Assembly: GCA_020440705.1 (NCBI GenBank)
Contig: JAGRNP010000028.1
Coordinates: forward strand, 1-36,520
From: a bacterium
Lineage (GTDB): Bacteria; Krumholzibacteriota; Krumholzibacteriia; LZORAL124-64-63
DNA: 36,520 nucleotides
Direction of reading: 5' to 3'
Position 1 is the stretch's first letter; every line of letters starts with the position of its first letter. This document shows, piece after piece, positions 17,301-24,162 of this stretch. The notes beneath the pieces are model-generated. The model was not told the origin of the DNA, did no database searches, and was given only the letters and a program-made list of their open reading frames with translations. The translations under genes and the position numbers were made by a program.

Positions 17301-18068
17301 CTCCAGGCTGCGCGCGCCGACGTCGCGGTTCGAGCCCCTCACGGCCGCGACGACCTTCTCCAGCGAGAGCCCGTACAGGCGCAGGGCGTCCGGATCGACG
17401 TCGACCTGGTACTCGGCCTGGAAGCCGCCCACCGAGGCCACCTCGGCGACGCCGCCGGCGGCGAGCAGGGCGTCGCGCACATGGAAGTCCTGGACGGTGC
17501 GCAGTTCGGCCGGATCCCAGCCGCCGGTGGGCCGGCCGGCCTCGTCGCGCCCCTCGAGGGTGTACCAGTAGACCTGGCCCAGCGCCGTCGCATCGGGCCC
17601 CAGCGCCGGGCGCACCTCGTCGGGCAGGGTGCCGACGGGCAGGCTGCCGAGCTTCTCCAGGATGCGGGACCGCGAGTCGTAGAAGTCGGCGTCCTCGTTG
17701 AAGATGACGTAGATCGTCGAGAACCCGAAGAAGCTGTAGCTGCGCACGGTCCGCACCTGGGGCAGGCCCAGCAGCGACACCGTCAGCGGGTAGGTGATCT
17801 GGTCCTCGACGTCCTGGGGGCTGCGGCCCGGCCATTCGGTGAAGACGATCTGCTGGTTCTCGCCCAGATCCGGGATGGCGTCCACCGGCACCGGGTCGCG
17901 GGGCAACGGGCCCAGGTTCCAGGCGAACGGCGACACCGACAGGCCCCAGCCGACGGCCAGCACGACCAGCAGGAAGACGATCAGCTTGTTGTCGAGGCAG
18001 AAGCCGATCAGGCGGCCGATCGGTCCGTTCGTGGCGGTGACGGGCGCGTCGGGGCGCAGGTCGTTCAT
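14364..18068 (-). CDS. cusA: Heavy-metal RND efflux pump inner-membrane transporter, CusA-like
   Basis: 1234 aa proton-driven exporter of the HME-RND family. Visible marks are TM1 (about 22-42), the porter motifs PDEVRPALGPDA and FQAEYQVDVDPDAL, the TM4 motif AIAIGTMVDMGVILVEN (D445), GKEFMPPLDEGSFLYMP, and the C-terminal TM block ending FGGMVVALITLFTVPTLYCL. The TM4 sequence has a single Asp and resembles the monovalent Cu(I)/Ag(I) group (E. coli CusA) more than CzcA (Zn/Co/Cd), so copper/silver is the likely substrate, by inference. It is about 190 residues longer than E. coli CusA; part of the excess is an extra predicted TM hairpin at about 564-612, before the second porter half. The start overlaps the cusB stop (ATGA). 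Confidence 0.9.
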   Translation of the reverse strand: MNDLRPDAPVTATNGPIGRLIGFCLDNKLIVFLLVVLAVGWGLSVSPFAWNLGPLPRDPVPVDAIPDLGENQQIVFTEWPGRSPQDVEDQITYPLTVSLLGLPQVRTVRSYSFFGFSTIYVIFNEDADFYDSRSRILEKLGSLPVGTLPDEVRPALGPDATALGQVYWYTLEGRDEAGRPTGGWDPAELRTVQDFHVRDALLAAGGVAEVASVGGFQAEYQVDVDPDALRLYGLSLEKVVAAVRGSNRDVGARSLEINRVEYVVRGVGTIAGVADLERSVVTVQDNVPVLLGDIATVGVGPALRRGALDKEGAEAVGGVVVVRSGENPLAVITRVKAKIAEIAPSLPVRTLPDGRTSRVTVVPFYDRTGLIHETLGTLNEALRLEILITIIVVIVMVRNLRGGLVVAGLLPLAVLMVFIAMKLMKVDANIVALSGIAIAIGTMVDMGVILVENILSRRAREDGDRPLRDLVHEASTEVGSAVLTAVATTIIGFLPVFTLVAAEGKLFRPLAFTKTFALFASVLIAIVVIPPVVHLLLGLGRGRFGRRRVAATVPTSAPWWRERGLLNYVLAIVAAVFLADSWLPLGPERSLLLNILFVLVVVGGVLGLFGGFGRVYPRLLGWCLDHKALFLALPLLLVAWGAMAWLGFDRVFAFLPGAGAGGADGSTWSRVWSGPRHAFPGLGKEFMPPLDEGSFLYMPTTMPHASIGEANDVLAKLDMAIASIPEVEQVVGKLGRAQTALDPAPISMIETVINYKAEFRLNDRGERQRYRFRDGEFVRDEHGELIPDGRGRFFRQWRDGITSEDDIWQEIVRVAKIPGTTSAPRLQPISTRLVMLQSGMRAPMGVKVRGPSLEAIETAALELEKHLKEVPGVNAATVIADRVVGKPYLELHVLRDEIARHGLTVDRVQQVVQAAVGGVKATTSVEGRERFPVLVRYQRERRDDLDEIRGILVTGADGVQVPLGSLVDIRYVRGPMTIKSEDTFLVGYVIFDKDAAEAEVDVVERAAAHLRDLRAAGTLALPTGVSYVFAGSFENQVRSERTLSVVLPVALLLIFLVLYLQFRSVLTTTMVFAGVFVAWAGGFVMVWLYGQHWFLDLHLFGVDLRDLFAIHPINLSVAIWVGFLALFGIATDDGVLMATYLDISFRERRPDDRRGVRRATVAAAERRVRPALMTSATTILALLPVLTLTGRGSDIMIPMAIPSFGGMVVALITLFTVPTLYCLREERRLARTGM

Positions 18069-19954
18069 CGCGCGTCCCCACCTGCGGCCGATGACGCCCC
18101 GGCGATCTCCACCTGCGAGCCGCAGCGCAGCATGGCGTCGCCGTAGTACGGGTTCGCGGTCGTGGTCCCCTTCTGCAGCCAGTAGGCGCCGCGACCGTCC
18201 ATGGCCATGGGGCAGTGGAAGCGGCGCACGGTCAGGTCGCCGCCGCGGTAGGTCGCCACGGCCTGCCACAGGGCGTCGGAGAGGGACTCGAAGGCCACGC
18301 GCCGATCGGCGATGTCGCCCGCGGCGGCCGTCGCGTCCGCGGCCCGACGCAGGTCCCGGCGCAGGGATCCCCACAGTTCGACGGCCGCCGCGGCGAGGCC
18401 CGCCGTGTCGCACTCGAGCTGCGGCAGCGCCGTCGCGACCGCCGCGGCCGCCGCCCGCGCCGCGGTGTCGTCGTCACCGGCCAGGGCCTCCTGCAGCGGA
18501 TAGTAGGCATCGACCACGGCACCGAGTCCGGCGCCGAAACAGGCCGGCGCGTCGAACGGATCGACCCGCACCCGGTCGCCCGGGACCGCGGCCGGCGCCA
18601 TGTCCATGCCCGCGTGGTCGTGGTCCGGAGCGGATTCGCCGGCGAGGGGATTCATCATGCTCGGCTGGGCCAGGATCTGCAGGGCGCTGTCGATCTTGAA
18701 GCTGCCGCGCGTGACGACCTCCTCACCCTCGTCGAGGCCCGCGACGACGAGGTAGTGGTCGCCGGCCCGCGGGCCGAGCACCACCTGGCGCCCGGCGAAG
18801 ACCGGACCGTCCGGTCCGTCGCGACGGACGTAGACCACGGCGCGCTCACCCGTCAGCAGCGGCGCCGAGGCCGGGATCACCAGCGGCGGCGTGGCCGCCG
18901 TCTCATCGGTCACCGGCAGGCCGTCCGCATCGAGCGCGGCCTGCACGTGGCCCACGGCGAGCATGCCGGGCTTGAGCAGGTTGTCGGCATTGGCGACCGC
19001 GACCCGCACCTCGACGGTGCGCGTCCGCTCGTCGAGCACCGGATCGATGAACTGGATCTCGCCGGCGAACTCGCGTCCCGGGAAGGCCCGGGTCGTGAAG
19101 CCGACGGCCTGGCCGTCGCGCAGCCAGGGCACGTCGGTCTCGAAGGCCTGCAGCGTGATCCACACGGCCGACAGGTCGGCGATCTCGTAGAGCACCGAGC
19201 CGGTCTTGACGTAGTCGCCCCGGGTGGCCATGCGCATGACGACGACGCCGCCCACCGGCGCGGTCACCGTGAGGTGATCGCTGATGCCCTGTCCGGACGC
19301 GATCGCCGCGATCTGTTCCTCGCCCATGCCCCACAGCCGCAGACGTTCCCTGGCCGCGGCCAGGGTGGCCGCCGCGCTCCCCGCGAGAGACCCGTCCTCG
19401 TCGCCCGCGGCCGCCGCCCGGGCCGCGGCCTGCAGTTCGGCCTGCGCCGTGTACAGTTCGGGGCTGTAGATCTCCGCCAGCTTCATGCCACGGCTGACCA
19501 CCTGGCCGGTGGCGTCGACGTAGAGGTCGTCCAGGCGGCCGCCGACCCGGGCCGTGATCGTGCGGGTGCGCGTCTCGTCGGCCGTGACCTTGCCCACGAG
19601 CCGGATGTCGCGCGTGACGAAGCGCCGCGCGACGACGTCGGTGGCCACGTCGGCCAGGGCGGCGGCGTTCTCGCTCAACGCGAGTTCGCCCGGCGCCAGG
19701 CCGCCGTCGCCCCCCTCCTCCAGCGGGATCAGGTCCATGAAGCAGATCGGGCACTTCTGGTCGTTGCTCGGCAAGATGATCTGCGGGTGCATCGAGCAGG
19801 TCCAGCGGGTCGGACTGGCCGCTTCACCGACCGGCACCGCCGGCGCGGCCGACCCGCCACCACCCCGCAGGGCGAAGCCGAGTCCGAAGGCCGCCAGGAC
19901 GGCGACCACAACAGCGATGCTCCGGACGGGAAGGGCGTTCCGGCGGGTGCTCAT
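18065..19954 (-). CDS. cusB: RND efflux membrane-fusion (periplasmic adaptor) protein, CusB-like, with N- and C-terminal metal-binding domains
   Basis: 629 aa. The N-terminal anchor (about 12-30) is followed by a heavy-metal-binding domain of the CxMHPQI type: C53, M55, H56, then C68, C71 and M73 in CPICFMD. The adaptor core follows (about 90-440: AEIYSPELYTAQAEL hairpin region, barrel, GDYVKTGSVLYEIADLSAVW). The C-terminal domain (about 480-620) resembles DUF3347, with HCPMAMDGRGAYWLQ and NPYYGDAMLRCG, which is found in copper-associated adaptors. These Cys/Met/His sites suggest capture and hand-over of copper or silver to the RND subunit. A His/Met stretch near 455 (DHDHAGMDM) is a further potential site. 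ATGA overlaps join it to the genes on both sides. Confidence 0.9.
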   Translation of the reverse strand: MSTRRNALPVRSIAVVVAVLAAFGLGFALRGGGGSAAPAVPVGEAASPTRWTCSMHPQIILPSNDQKCPICFMDLIPLEEGGDGGLAPGELALSENAAALADVATDVVARRFVTRDIRLVGKVTADETRTRTITARVGGRLDDLYVDATGQVVSRGMKLAEIYSPELYTAQAELQAAARAAAAGDEDGSLAGSAAATLAAARERLRLWGMGEEQIAAIASGQGISDHLTVTAPVGGVVVMRMATRGDYVKTGSVLYEIADLSAVWITLQAFETDVPWLRDGQAVGFTTRAFPGREFAGEIQFIDPVLDERTRTVEVRVAVANADNLLKPGMLAVGHVQAALDADGLPVTDETAATPPLVIPASAPLLTGERAVVYVRRDGPDGPVFAGRQVVLGPRAGDHYLVVAGLDEGEEVVTRGSFKIDSALQILAQPSMMNPLAGESAPDHDHAGMDMAPAAVPGDRVRVDPFDAPACFGAGLGAVVDAYYPLQEALAGDDDTAARAAAAAVATALPQLECDTAGLAAAAVELWGSLRRDLRRAADATAAAGDIADRRVAFESLSDALWQAVATYRGGDLTVRRFHCPMAMDGRGAYWLQKGTTTANPYYGDAMLRCGSQVEIAGASSAAGGDAR

Positions 19955-21318
19955 GATCCCTCTCTTTCCGCGGCGGGGACGGCCGCTCCGGGCAGCCGCC
20001 CGGCGACCAGATCTTCGGGGGTGACGCCCAGCAGGGCGCCCAGATCGTTCACGGCGAGCACGCGGTCATAGCGGGCCCGCAGCAGGGAGAGCTCCAGGCC
20101 GAGGTGGGCCTGGCGCGCGTCGAGGAGCCGGGTGAACCCGATCTGGCCGGACTCGTACGCCGCCGCGGTCACGGCCAGGTTCTGGGCGCTGCGCGGCAGC
20201 AGGGTGGTGCCGTAGAGTTCCAGGTCGCGACCGGCCTCGCGCCAGGCGTAGAGGGTGTTCTCGAGATCGGCCGCGAGGCGGAGGCGGGTGTCGCTCAGGC
20301 CCGCGCTGACGGCGCGCAGCTGACCGGCCGAAGCCTTCTTCTCGGCGCCCGCCTGCCCCCCCCACAGGGGGATGTTCACGCCCAGCCGGGCGATGACCGG
20401 GTCCTTGCCGCTGTCGGCCACGCCGGGCATGGCGGCCTCGCCGGTCATGATGTAGTCCACGCCCACCGTCAGTTCGGGCCAGGCCTTCCTGTCGGCCGCG
20501 TCGACGCCCGCCCGCCGGCTCTCCTGCAGATTCCGCAGCGACGCGAGCGTCGGATTGCCCAGACGCAGGGCCTCATCCAGGTCCGCCCGTCCCGGCAACG
20601 GCGCCGTGGCCAGATCTCGCGGCAGGTCGGCCGCCACGGGAACCGGTGCGCCCGGGGCCAGCCCGGCGGCCGCGTTCAGGCGGGCCCCGACCGGTGTCCG
20701 CCGGTCGCGCAGGCCGGCGAGTCGCGCCTCGAGCCGCCCGATCTCCATCTGGGCCTCGAGCACCTGGGCGTACGGGCCTTCGCCGGCCTCGTAGCGGGTG
20801 CGGGCGACGACTTCGGTCTGGCGGGACAGGTCCAGGTCGCGCGCGACGATGGCCGCCTGCTCGTCCAGCCAGGCCAGTTCGTACCAGGCCCGACGGATGT
20901 CGTGGGCCACCTGCCAGCGCGTCTCGCGGACGTTCTCATCGGCGGCGGCCGCCTCGGCGGCGACGCTCGCGCGGCGGGCGCCGAGGGTGCCGAACCACGG
21001 CAGGCTCTGACTCAGACTGAAGACCCGCTGCTGGGGCCCGACCCGGGTCTCGACCGGGACGATCATCTCGCCCCAGGCCAGTTTGAGGCCGGGCAGCGCC
21101 CCGGCCCGTTCGGCCTGGGCCCGCATCGACTCCGCCCGGGCCGCCTGCCCCGCGAGACGGGGACTGTGGGCGTCGGCCCAGGCCAGGTAGTCCGCAAGGG
21201 CGGGCCGTTCCGGAAACCGGAGGTCCCCGGCGTCCCGGGCCGCGGCCGGACCCATCCCGCCCAACGTGAGCAGAATCAGCAGGGGGAACAGGGAGCGGAG
21301 GTCTCGCGTTCGCATCAT
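19951..21318 (-). CDS. cusC: Outer-membrane efflux channel, TolC family (CusC-like)
   Basis: 455 aa outer-membrane factor of the tripartite pump. A signal peptide (about 1-27, basic MMRTRDLR then Leu-rich, ending PAAA) precedes the helical TolC repeats. Recognisable segments are AHSPRLAGQAARAESMRAQAERAG, SQSLPWFGTLGARR, GEGPYAQVLEAQMEIGRLEARLAGL (first repeat) and ESGQIGFTRLLDARQAHLGLEL (second repeat); each is quoted only to mark position. The two adjacent ATG codons at 21318 and 21315 are both possible starts; upstream codons have no signal sequence. It is first in cusC-cusB-cusA and lies just downstream of a -24/-12 element. Confidence 0.88.
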   Translation of the reverse strand: MMRTRDLRSLFPLLILLTLGGMGPAAARDAGDLRFPERPALADYLAWADAHSPRLAGQAARAESMRAQAERAGALPGLKLAWGEMIVPVETRVGPQQRVFSLSQSLPWFGTLGARRASVAAEAAAADENVRETRWQVAHDIRRAWYELAWLDEQAAIVARDLDLSRQTEVVARTRYEAGEGPYAQVLEAQMEIGRLEARLAGLRDRRTPVGARLNAAAGLAPGAPVPVAADLPRDLATAPLPGRADLDEALRLGNPTLASLRNLQESRRAGVDAADRKAWPELTVGVDYIMTGEAAMPGVADSGKDPVIARLGVNIPLWGGQAGAEKKASAGQLRAVSAGLSDTRLRLAADLENTLYAWREAGRDLELYGTTLLPRSAQNLAVTAAAYESGQIGFTRLLDARQAHLGLELSLLRARYDRVLAVNDLGALLGVTPEDLVAGRLPGAAVPAAEREGS

Positions 21319-21364
21319 GGTCGCCACTTTCGTCGGGCCACGGACCGGTTCGTGGCCCGGGGAT

Positions 21365-21380
21365 TGCAATTTCCAAACCA
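21365..21380 (-). promoter_or_regulatory. Sigma-54 (-24/-12) promoter of cusCBA
   Basis: On the minus strand the 16-mer TGGTTTGGAAATTGCA has GG and GC dinucleotides exactly 10 bases apart and matches the consensus TGGCACG-N4-TTGCW at all fixed positions except three (TTT in place of CAC). Transcription would start about 12 bases further, near 21354, giving a leader of about 36 bases to the cusC start. The divergent neighbour encodes a sigma-54-dependent activator, which makes the match meaningful. Confidence 0.72.
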
Positions 21381-21455
21381 AGTCCTTTGTGATCTTATAT
21401 GATTTTATGGCAACAACTTGACTAGCGCCAAGGACGCGACCGGTCGAAAATTATG

Positions 21456-21490
21456 GAGAATATTCTCTAGAAGTTCGTAGAATATTCGAC
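21456..21490. promoter_or_regulatory. Two palindromic sites, candidate enhancer for the sigma-54 activator
   Basis: The first site is the perfect 12-bp palindrome GAGAATATTCTC at 21456-21467. The second, at 21477-21490, reads GTAGAATATTCGAC and is palindromic at 12 of 14 positions. Both share the core GAATATTC and their centres are 22 bp apart, two helical turns. They lie about 105-130 bp upstream of the predicted cusC start point, the usual enhancer distance for NtrC-type regulators, and 24-58 bp before the sensor kinase start, so autoregulation is possible. Another palindrome (CGACCGGTCG, 21437-21446) of different sequence is adjacent. Confidence 0.6.
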
Positions 21491-21513
21491 AAACCTGCCC
21501 CAAGGAGATGCGG

Positions 21514-22647
21514 ATGACCCCAGCCGAACCCACCGCCGCCGAGGCGGGATTCCTGCGCCGCTACGGCCTGGCCATCGCCGCCATCCTGGTCATTTCGGGC
21601 CTGCACTACCTGACTCCGCACGGCGGTGTCCACGACCACAGCACCCACACCACGAGCTACCCCTGGTACGTGAACATGCACGGCATCTACCGCCGTCTGT
21701 ACTACCTGCCCATCATCTGGGCCGCCTTCCGCGGCGGGCGGCGCGGCGGCCTCGGGGCCAGCCTGCTCGTGATCTTCTTCTACGTGCCCCACGCCATGGG
21801 CCTGATCGGCCACGACCCGGGCACCGCCATCGAGAAGACCCTCGAGATCCTGCTCTATCTGGGCGTCGGCGCCCTGACCGGCTCGTTGGTCGCCCGGCTC
21901 AACCAGGCCCGCGCGCGTCTGCAACGGACAGCCACCGATCTGCAGAACGCCCTGGACGAGAAGACGGCCATGGAGGCCGAACTCGTGCGCTCCGAACGGC
22001 TGGCCGCAGTCGGGCGTCTTTCGGCCGGACTGGCCCACGAGATCCGCAATCCCCTGGCGAGCATCCGGGGCTCCGCCGAGGTCCTCGGCGACGACTTCCC
22101 CGCCGAACATCCCAAGGGCGGGCTCTTCCGCATCCTGCTCGAGGAGACCGGCCGCCTCAACGAGGTCCTGACCCGCTTCCTCGACTTCGCGCGCAGCACC
22201 CCCGGCGAGCGCCGCCCCTTCGACCTCGCCGAAGAAGCCGCGGCGGTCGGCCAGCTGCTCGCCCACCAGCCCGGCACGCCCCCCGTGCGCGTGCACGGCG
22301 ACGGCCCGGTGCCGGCCCTTGGCGACCGCGAGCGTGTGCGGCAGGTGCTGCTGAACCTGGCCATGAACGCGGCGGCCGCGGCCGGCCCCGACGGCGCGGT
22401 GCACTTCGCCCTCGACTGCACCGCCGGCGTGGCCACCTGCCGCGTGACCGACGACGGCCCGGGCTTCAGCCCCGAGGCGGTCGCCAATTTCGGCACTCCC
22501 TTCTTCTCCACCCGCGACGGCGGCACGGGGCTGGGCCTGGCCACGAGCCTGCGCATCGCCGAGGACCTCGGCGGCGGCCTGCGCCTGGACCTCACCCACC
22601 CGCACGGCGGATGCGTCGTCCTGACCCTGCCCTGCGCGGACCACTGA
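21514..22647 (+). CDS. Sensor histidine kinase, NtrB/ZraS-like, with His-rich external loop
   Basis: 377 aa membrane kinase, partner of the next gene. TM1 is at about residues 17-34. A predicted external loop rich in His (H31, H36, H40, H42, H45, H56, including HDHSTH) follows, then three further hydrophobic segments to about residue 130. A coiled linker leads to HisKA with phospho-accepting H175 (AHEIRNPLAS) and HATPase_c with N-box NLAMNAAAAAG, DDGPGF and GTGLGLATS. The His loop suggests metal sensing, consistent with the divergent efflux operon; that is inference. The second ATG (21514) was chosen because AAGGAG at 21502-21507 is 6 bases before it but abuts the first ATG at 21508. Confidence 0.86.
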   Translation: MTPAEPTAAEAGFLRRYGLAIAAILVISGLHYLTPHGGVHDHSTHTTSYPWYVNMHGIYRRLYYLPIIWAAFRGGRRGGLGASLLVIFFYVPHAMGLIGHDPGTAIEKTLEILLYLGVGALTGSLVARLNQARARLQRTATDLQNALDEKTAMEAELVRSERLAAVGRLSAGLAHEIRNPLASIRGSAEVLGDDFPAEHPKGGLFRILLEETGRLNEVLTRFLDFARSTPGERRPFDLAEEAAAVGQLLAHQPGTPPVRVHGDGPVPALGDRERVRQVLLNLAMNAAAAAGPDGAVHFALDCTAGVATCRVTDDGPGFSPEAVANFGTPFFSTRDGGTGLGLATSLRIAEDLGGGLRLDLTHPHGGCVVLTLPCADH

Positions 22648-22660
22648 ACCGGAGGACGCC

Positions 22661-24040
22661 ATGGCGCGCATCCTGCTCATCGACGACGACACGAATCTGC
22701 GGGAGGTCGCGCGCTACATCCTGGCCGACGCCGGCCACCACGTGCTCACCGCCGCCGATGGCGAGGCGGGTCTCGCGCTGCTCGACGGGGATCCGGACCT
22801 GGTCATCTCGGACATTCGCATGCCCGGCATCGACGGGATGGAGGTGCTGCGGCGGATCCGCGACCGGTTCGGCGACACGGCGCCGCCGGTGATCATGCTC
22901 ACGGCCCACGGGACCGTCGAACAGGCCGTCGCGGCCATGCAGCTGGGCGCCTTCACCTACCTGCTGAAGCCCTTCGCGCGGGAGGAACTGAAGCTCACCG
23001 CCGAGCAGGCCCTGCGCGCCCGCGAACTCGAACGCGACAACGTCCGCCTGCGCGGCCTGCTGCAGCGGCAGCGCGACCGGTCCGGCCTGGTCTTCCGATC
23101 GGCGCCCATGAAAAGGCTGCTCGCCGACCTGCAGCAGGCCGCCCCGACGGACGCCAGCGTGCTGCTGGTCGGGGAAAGCGGCACGGGCAAGGAGCTGGCG
23201 GCGCGGGCCTGCCACGACCTGAGTCCGCGCTGGGACCGCCCGTTCGTCGCGGTGAACTGCGGCGCCATTCCCGGGCCGCTCATGGAGTCGGAGCTCTTCG
23301 GACACGCCCGCGGCGCCTTCACCGGGGCCGACCGGGCCGCGCCGGGCCGCATCCGCGCCGCCGACGGCGGGACGCTCTTTCTCGACGAGATCGCCGAACT
23401 TCCCCTCGCCCTGCAGCCCAAGCTGCTGCGCGTGCTCGAATCCCGGCAGGTCGATCCGGTGGGTGCGAACGTCCCGGTGCCCGTGGACTTCCGCCTCGTC
23501 TGCGCCACCAACCGCGATCTGGACGCCGAGGTGGCTGCGGGCCGCTTTCGGGAGGACCTGCTCTACCGCATCAACGTCCTGCACCTGGTGATGCCCCCCC
23601 TGCGCGAGCGCCCGGGCGACGTGCCCCTGCTGTGGGAGCACTTCAGCCGGCAGCACGCCGGCGAACCCGTCGCCACCGACCCGGACGTGCTCGCCGCCCT
23701 GGCGGCGCGTCCGTGGAAGGGCAACGTGCGCGAACTGAAGAACCTCAACCAGCGCCTCGTTCTCATGCGTCGCGGCGACAACATCACCGGGGACGACTTC
23801 GAGCGTCTCGCCCCCGCCGCCGGCGCCGTCCCGGCGGCCACCCCCGGCGCCCCCGCCGCTCCGGGGGGCCTGCCCCTCGGCCCCCTCCCCGCCGGCGGCA
23901 TCTCGCTGGTCGATATCGAGAAGGAGGTCATCCGCCGCGCCCTGGCCATGTGCGACGGGAACCGCTCCAAGGCCGCCGCCTTCCTGGACATCCCGCGGCA
24001 CGTCTTGGTCTACCGCCTGCAGAAGTACGACCTGGCTTGA
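22661..24040 (+). CDS. Sigma-54-dependent response regulator, NtrC/ZraR family
   Basis: 459 aa. The receiver domain (about 1-120) has D8-D9 and phosphoacceptor D51 (SDIRMPG), T and K in MLTAHG and LLKPF. The AAA+ sigma-54 interaction domain (about 140-370) has Walker A GESGTGKE (171-178), the sigma-54-contacting GAFTGA loop (218-223), Walker B GTLFLDEI and the sensor segment NRDL/FREDLLYRINV. After a Pro/Ala/Gly-rich linker comes a Fis-type helix-turn-helix (about 418-457, ALAMCDGNRSKAAAFLDI). It starts 13 bases after the kinase with GGAGGA as ribosome-binding site. The GAFTGA motif predicts activation of the -24/-12 promoter in front of cusC, probably by binding the palindromes between the two operons. 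Confidence 0.93.
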   Translation: MARILLIDDDTNLREVARYILADAGHHVLTAADGEAGLALLDGDPDLVISDIRMPGIDGMEVLRRIRDRFGDTAPPVIMLTAHGTVEQAVAAMQLGAFTYLLKPFAREELKLTAEQALRARELERDNVRLRGLLQRQRDRSGLVFRSAPMKRLLADLQQAAPTDASVLLVGESGTGKELAARACHDLSPRWDRPFVAVNCGAIPGPLMESELFGHARGAFTGADRAAPGRIRAADGGTLFLDEIAELPLALQPKLLRVLESRQVDPVGANVPVPVDFRLVCATNRDLDAEVAAGRFREDLLYRINVLHLVMPPLRERPGDVPLLWEHFSRQHAGEPVATDPDVLAALAARPWKGNVRELKNLNQRLVLMRRGDNITGDDFERLAPAAGAVPAATPGAPAAPGGLPLGPLPAGGISLVDIEKEVIRRALAMCDGNRSKAAAFLDIPRHVLVYRLQKYDLA

Positions 24041-24050
24041 TAGCCGTGCC

Positions 24051-24162
24051 GAGGGGCGCGAAGGGGTTCGTGGGAAAGGCGTTGCGACTGTGGCGACCGG
24101 GAAGTCCAAGGTCCCCAAGTCGCCCGGGAGCCGTCTTTCCCACGAACCCCTTCGCGCCCCTC
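24051..24162. terminator. Large inverted repeat (28-bp perfect arms) between converging genes
   Basis: The arms 24051-24078 and 24135-24162 are exact reverse complements over 28 bp (starting GAGGGGCGCGAAGGGG). Inside, GCGACT/AGTCGC (24084-24089 with 24118-24123) and TGG-x-GACC/GGTC-x-CCA (24091-24098 with 24110-24117) extend the hairpin, leaving a loop of about 11 bases. It begins 10 bases after the activator stop and ends within the cydB stop codon, filling the convergent gap almost exactly. A bidirectional terminator is the simplest reading, but the size and perfection are also what a REPIN/MITE-like repeat would show. Confidence 0.75.

Noticed and set aside
21408-21423. TGGCAACAACTTGACT on the plus strand as a second sigma-54 or a sigma-70 -35 element for the kinase operon
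   Set aside because: The GG-to-GC spacing is off by one and the second dinucleotide is not GC; TTGACT has no -10 at 16-18 bp.
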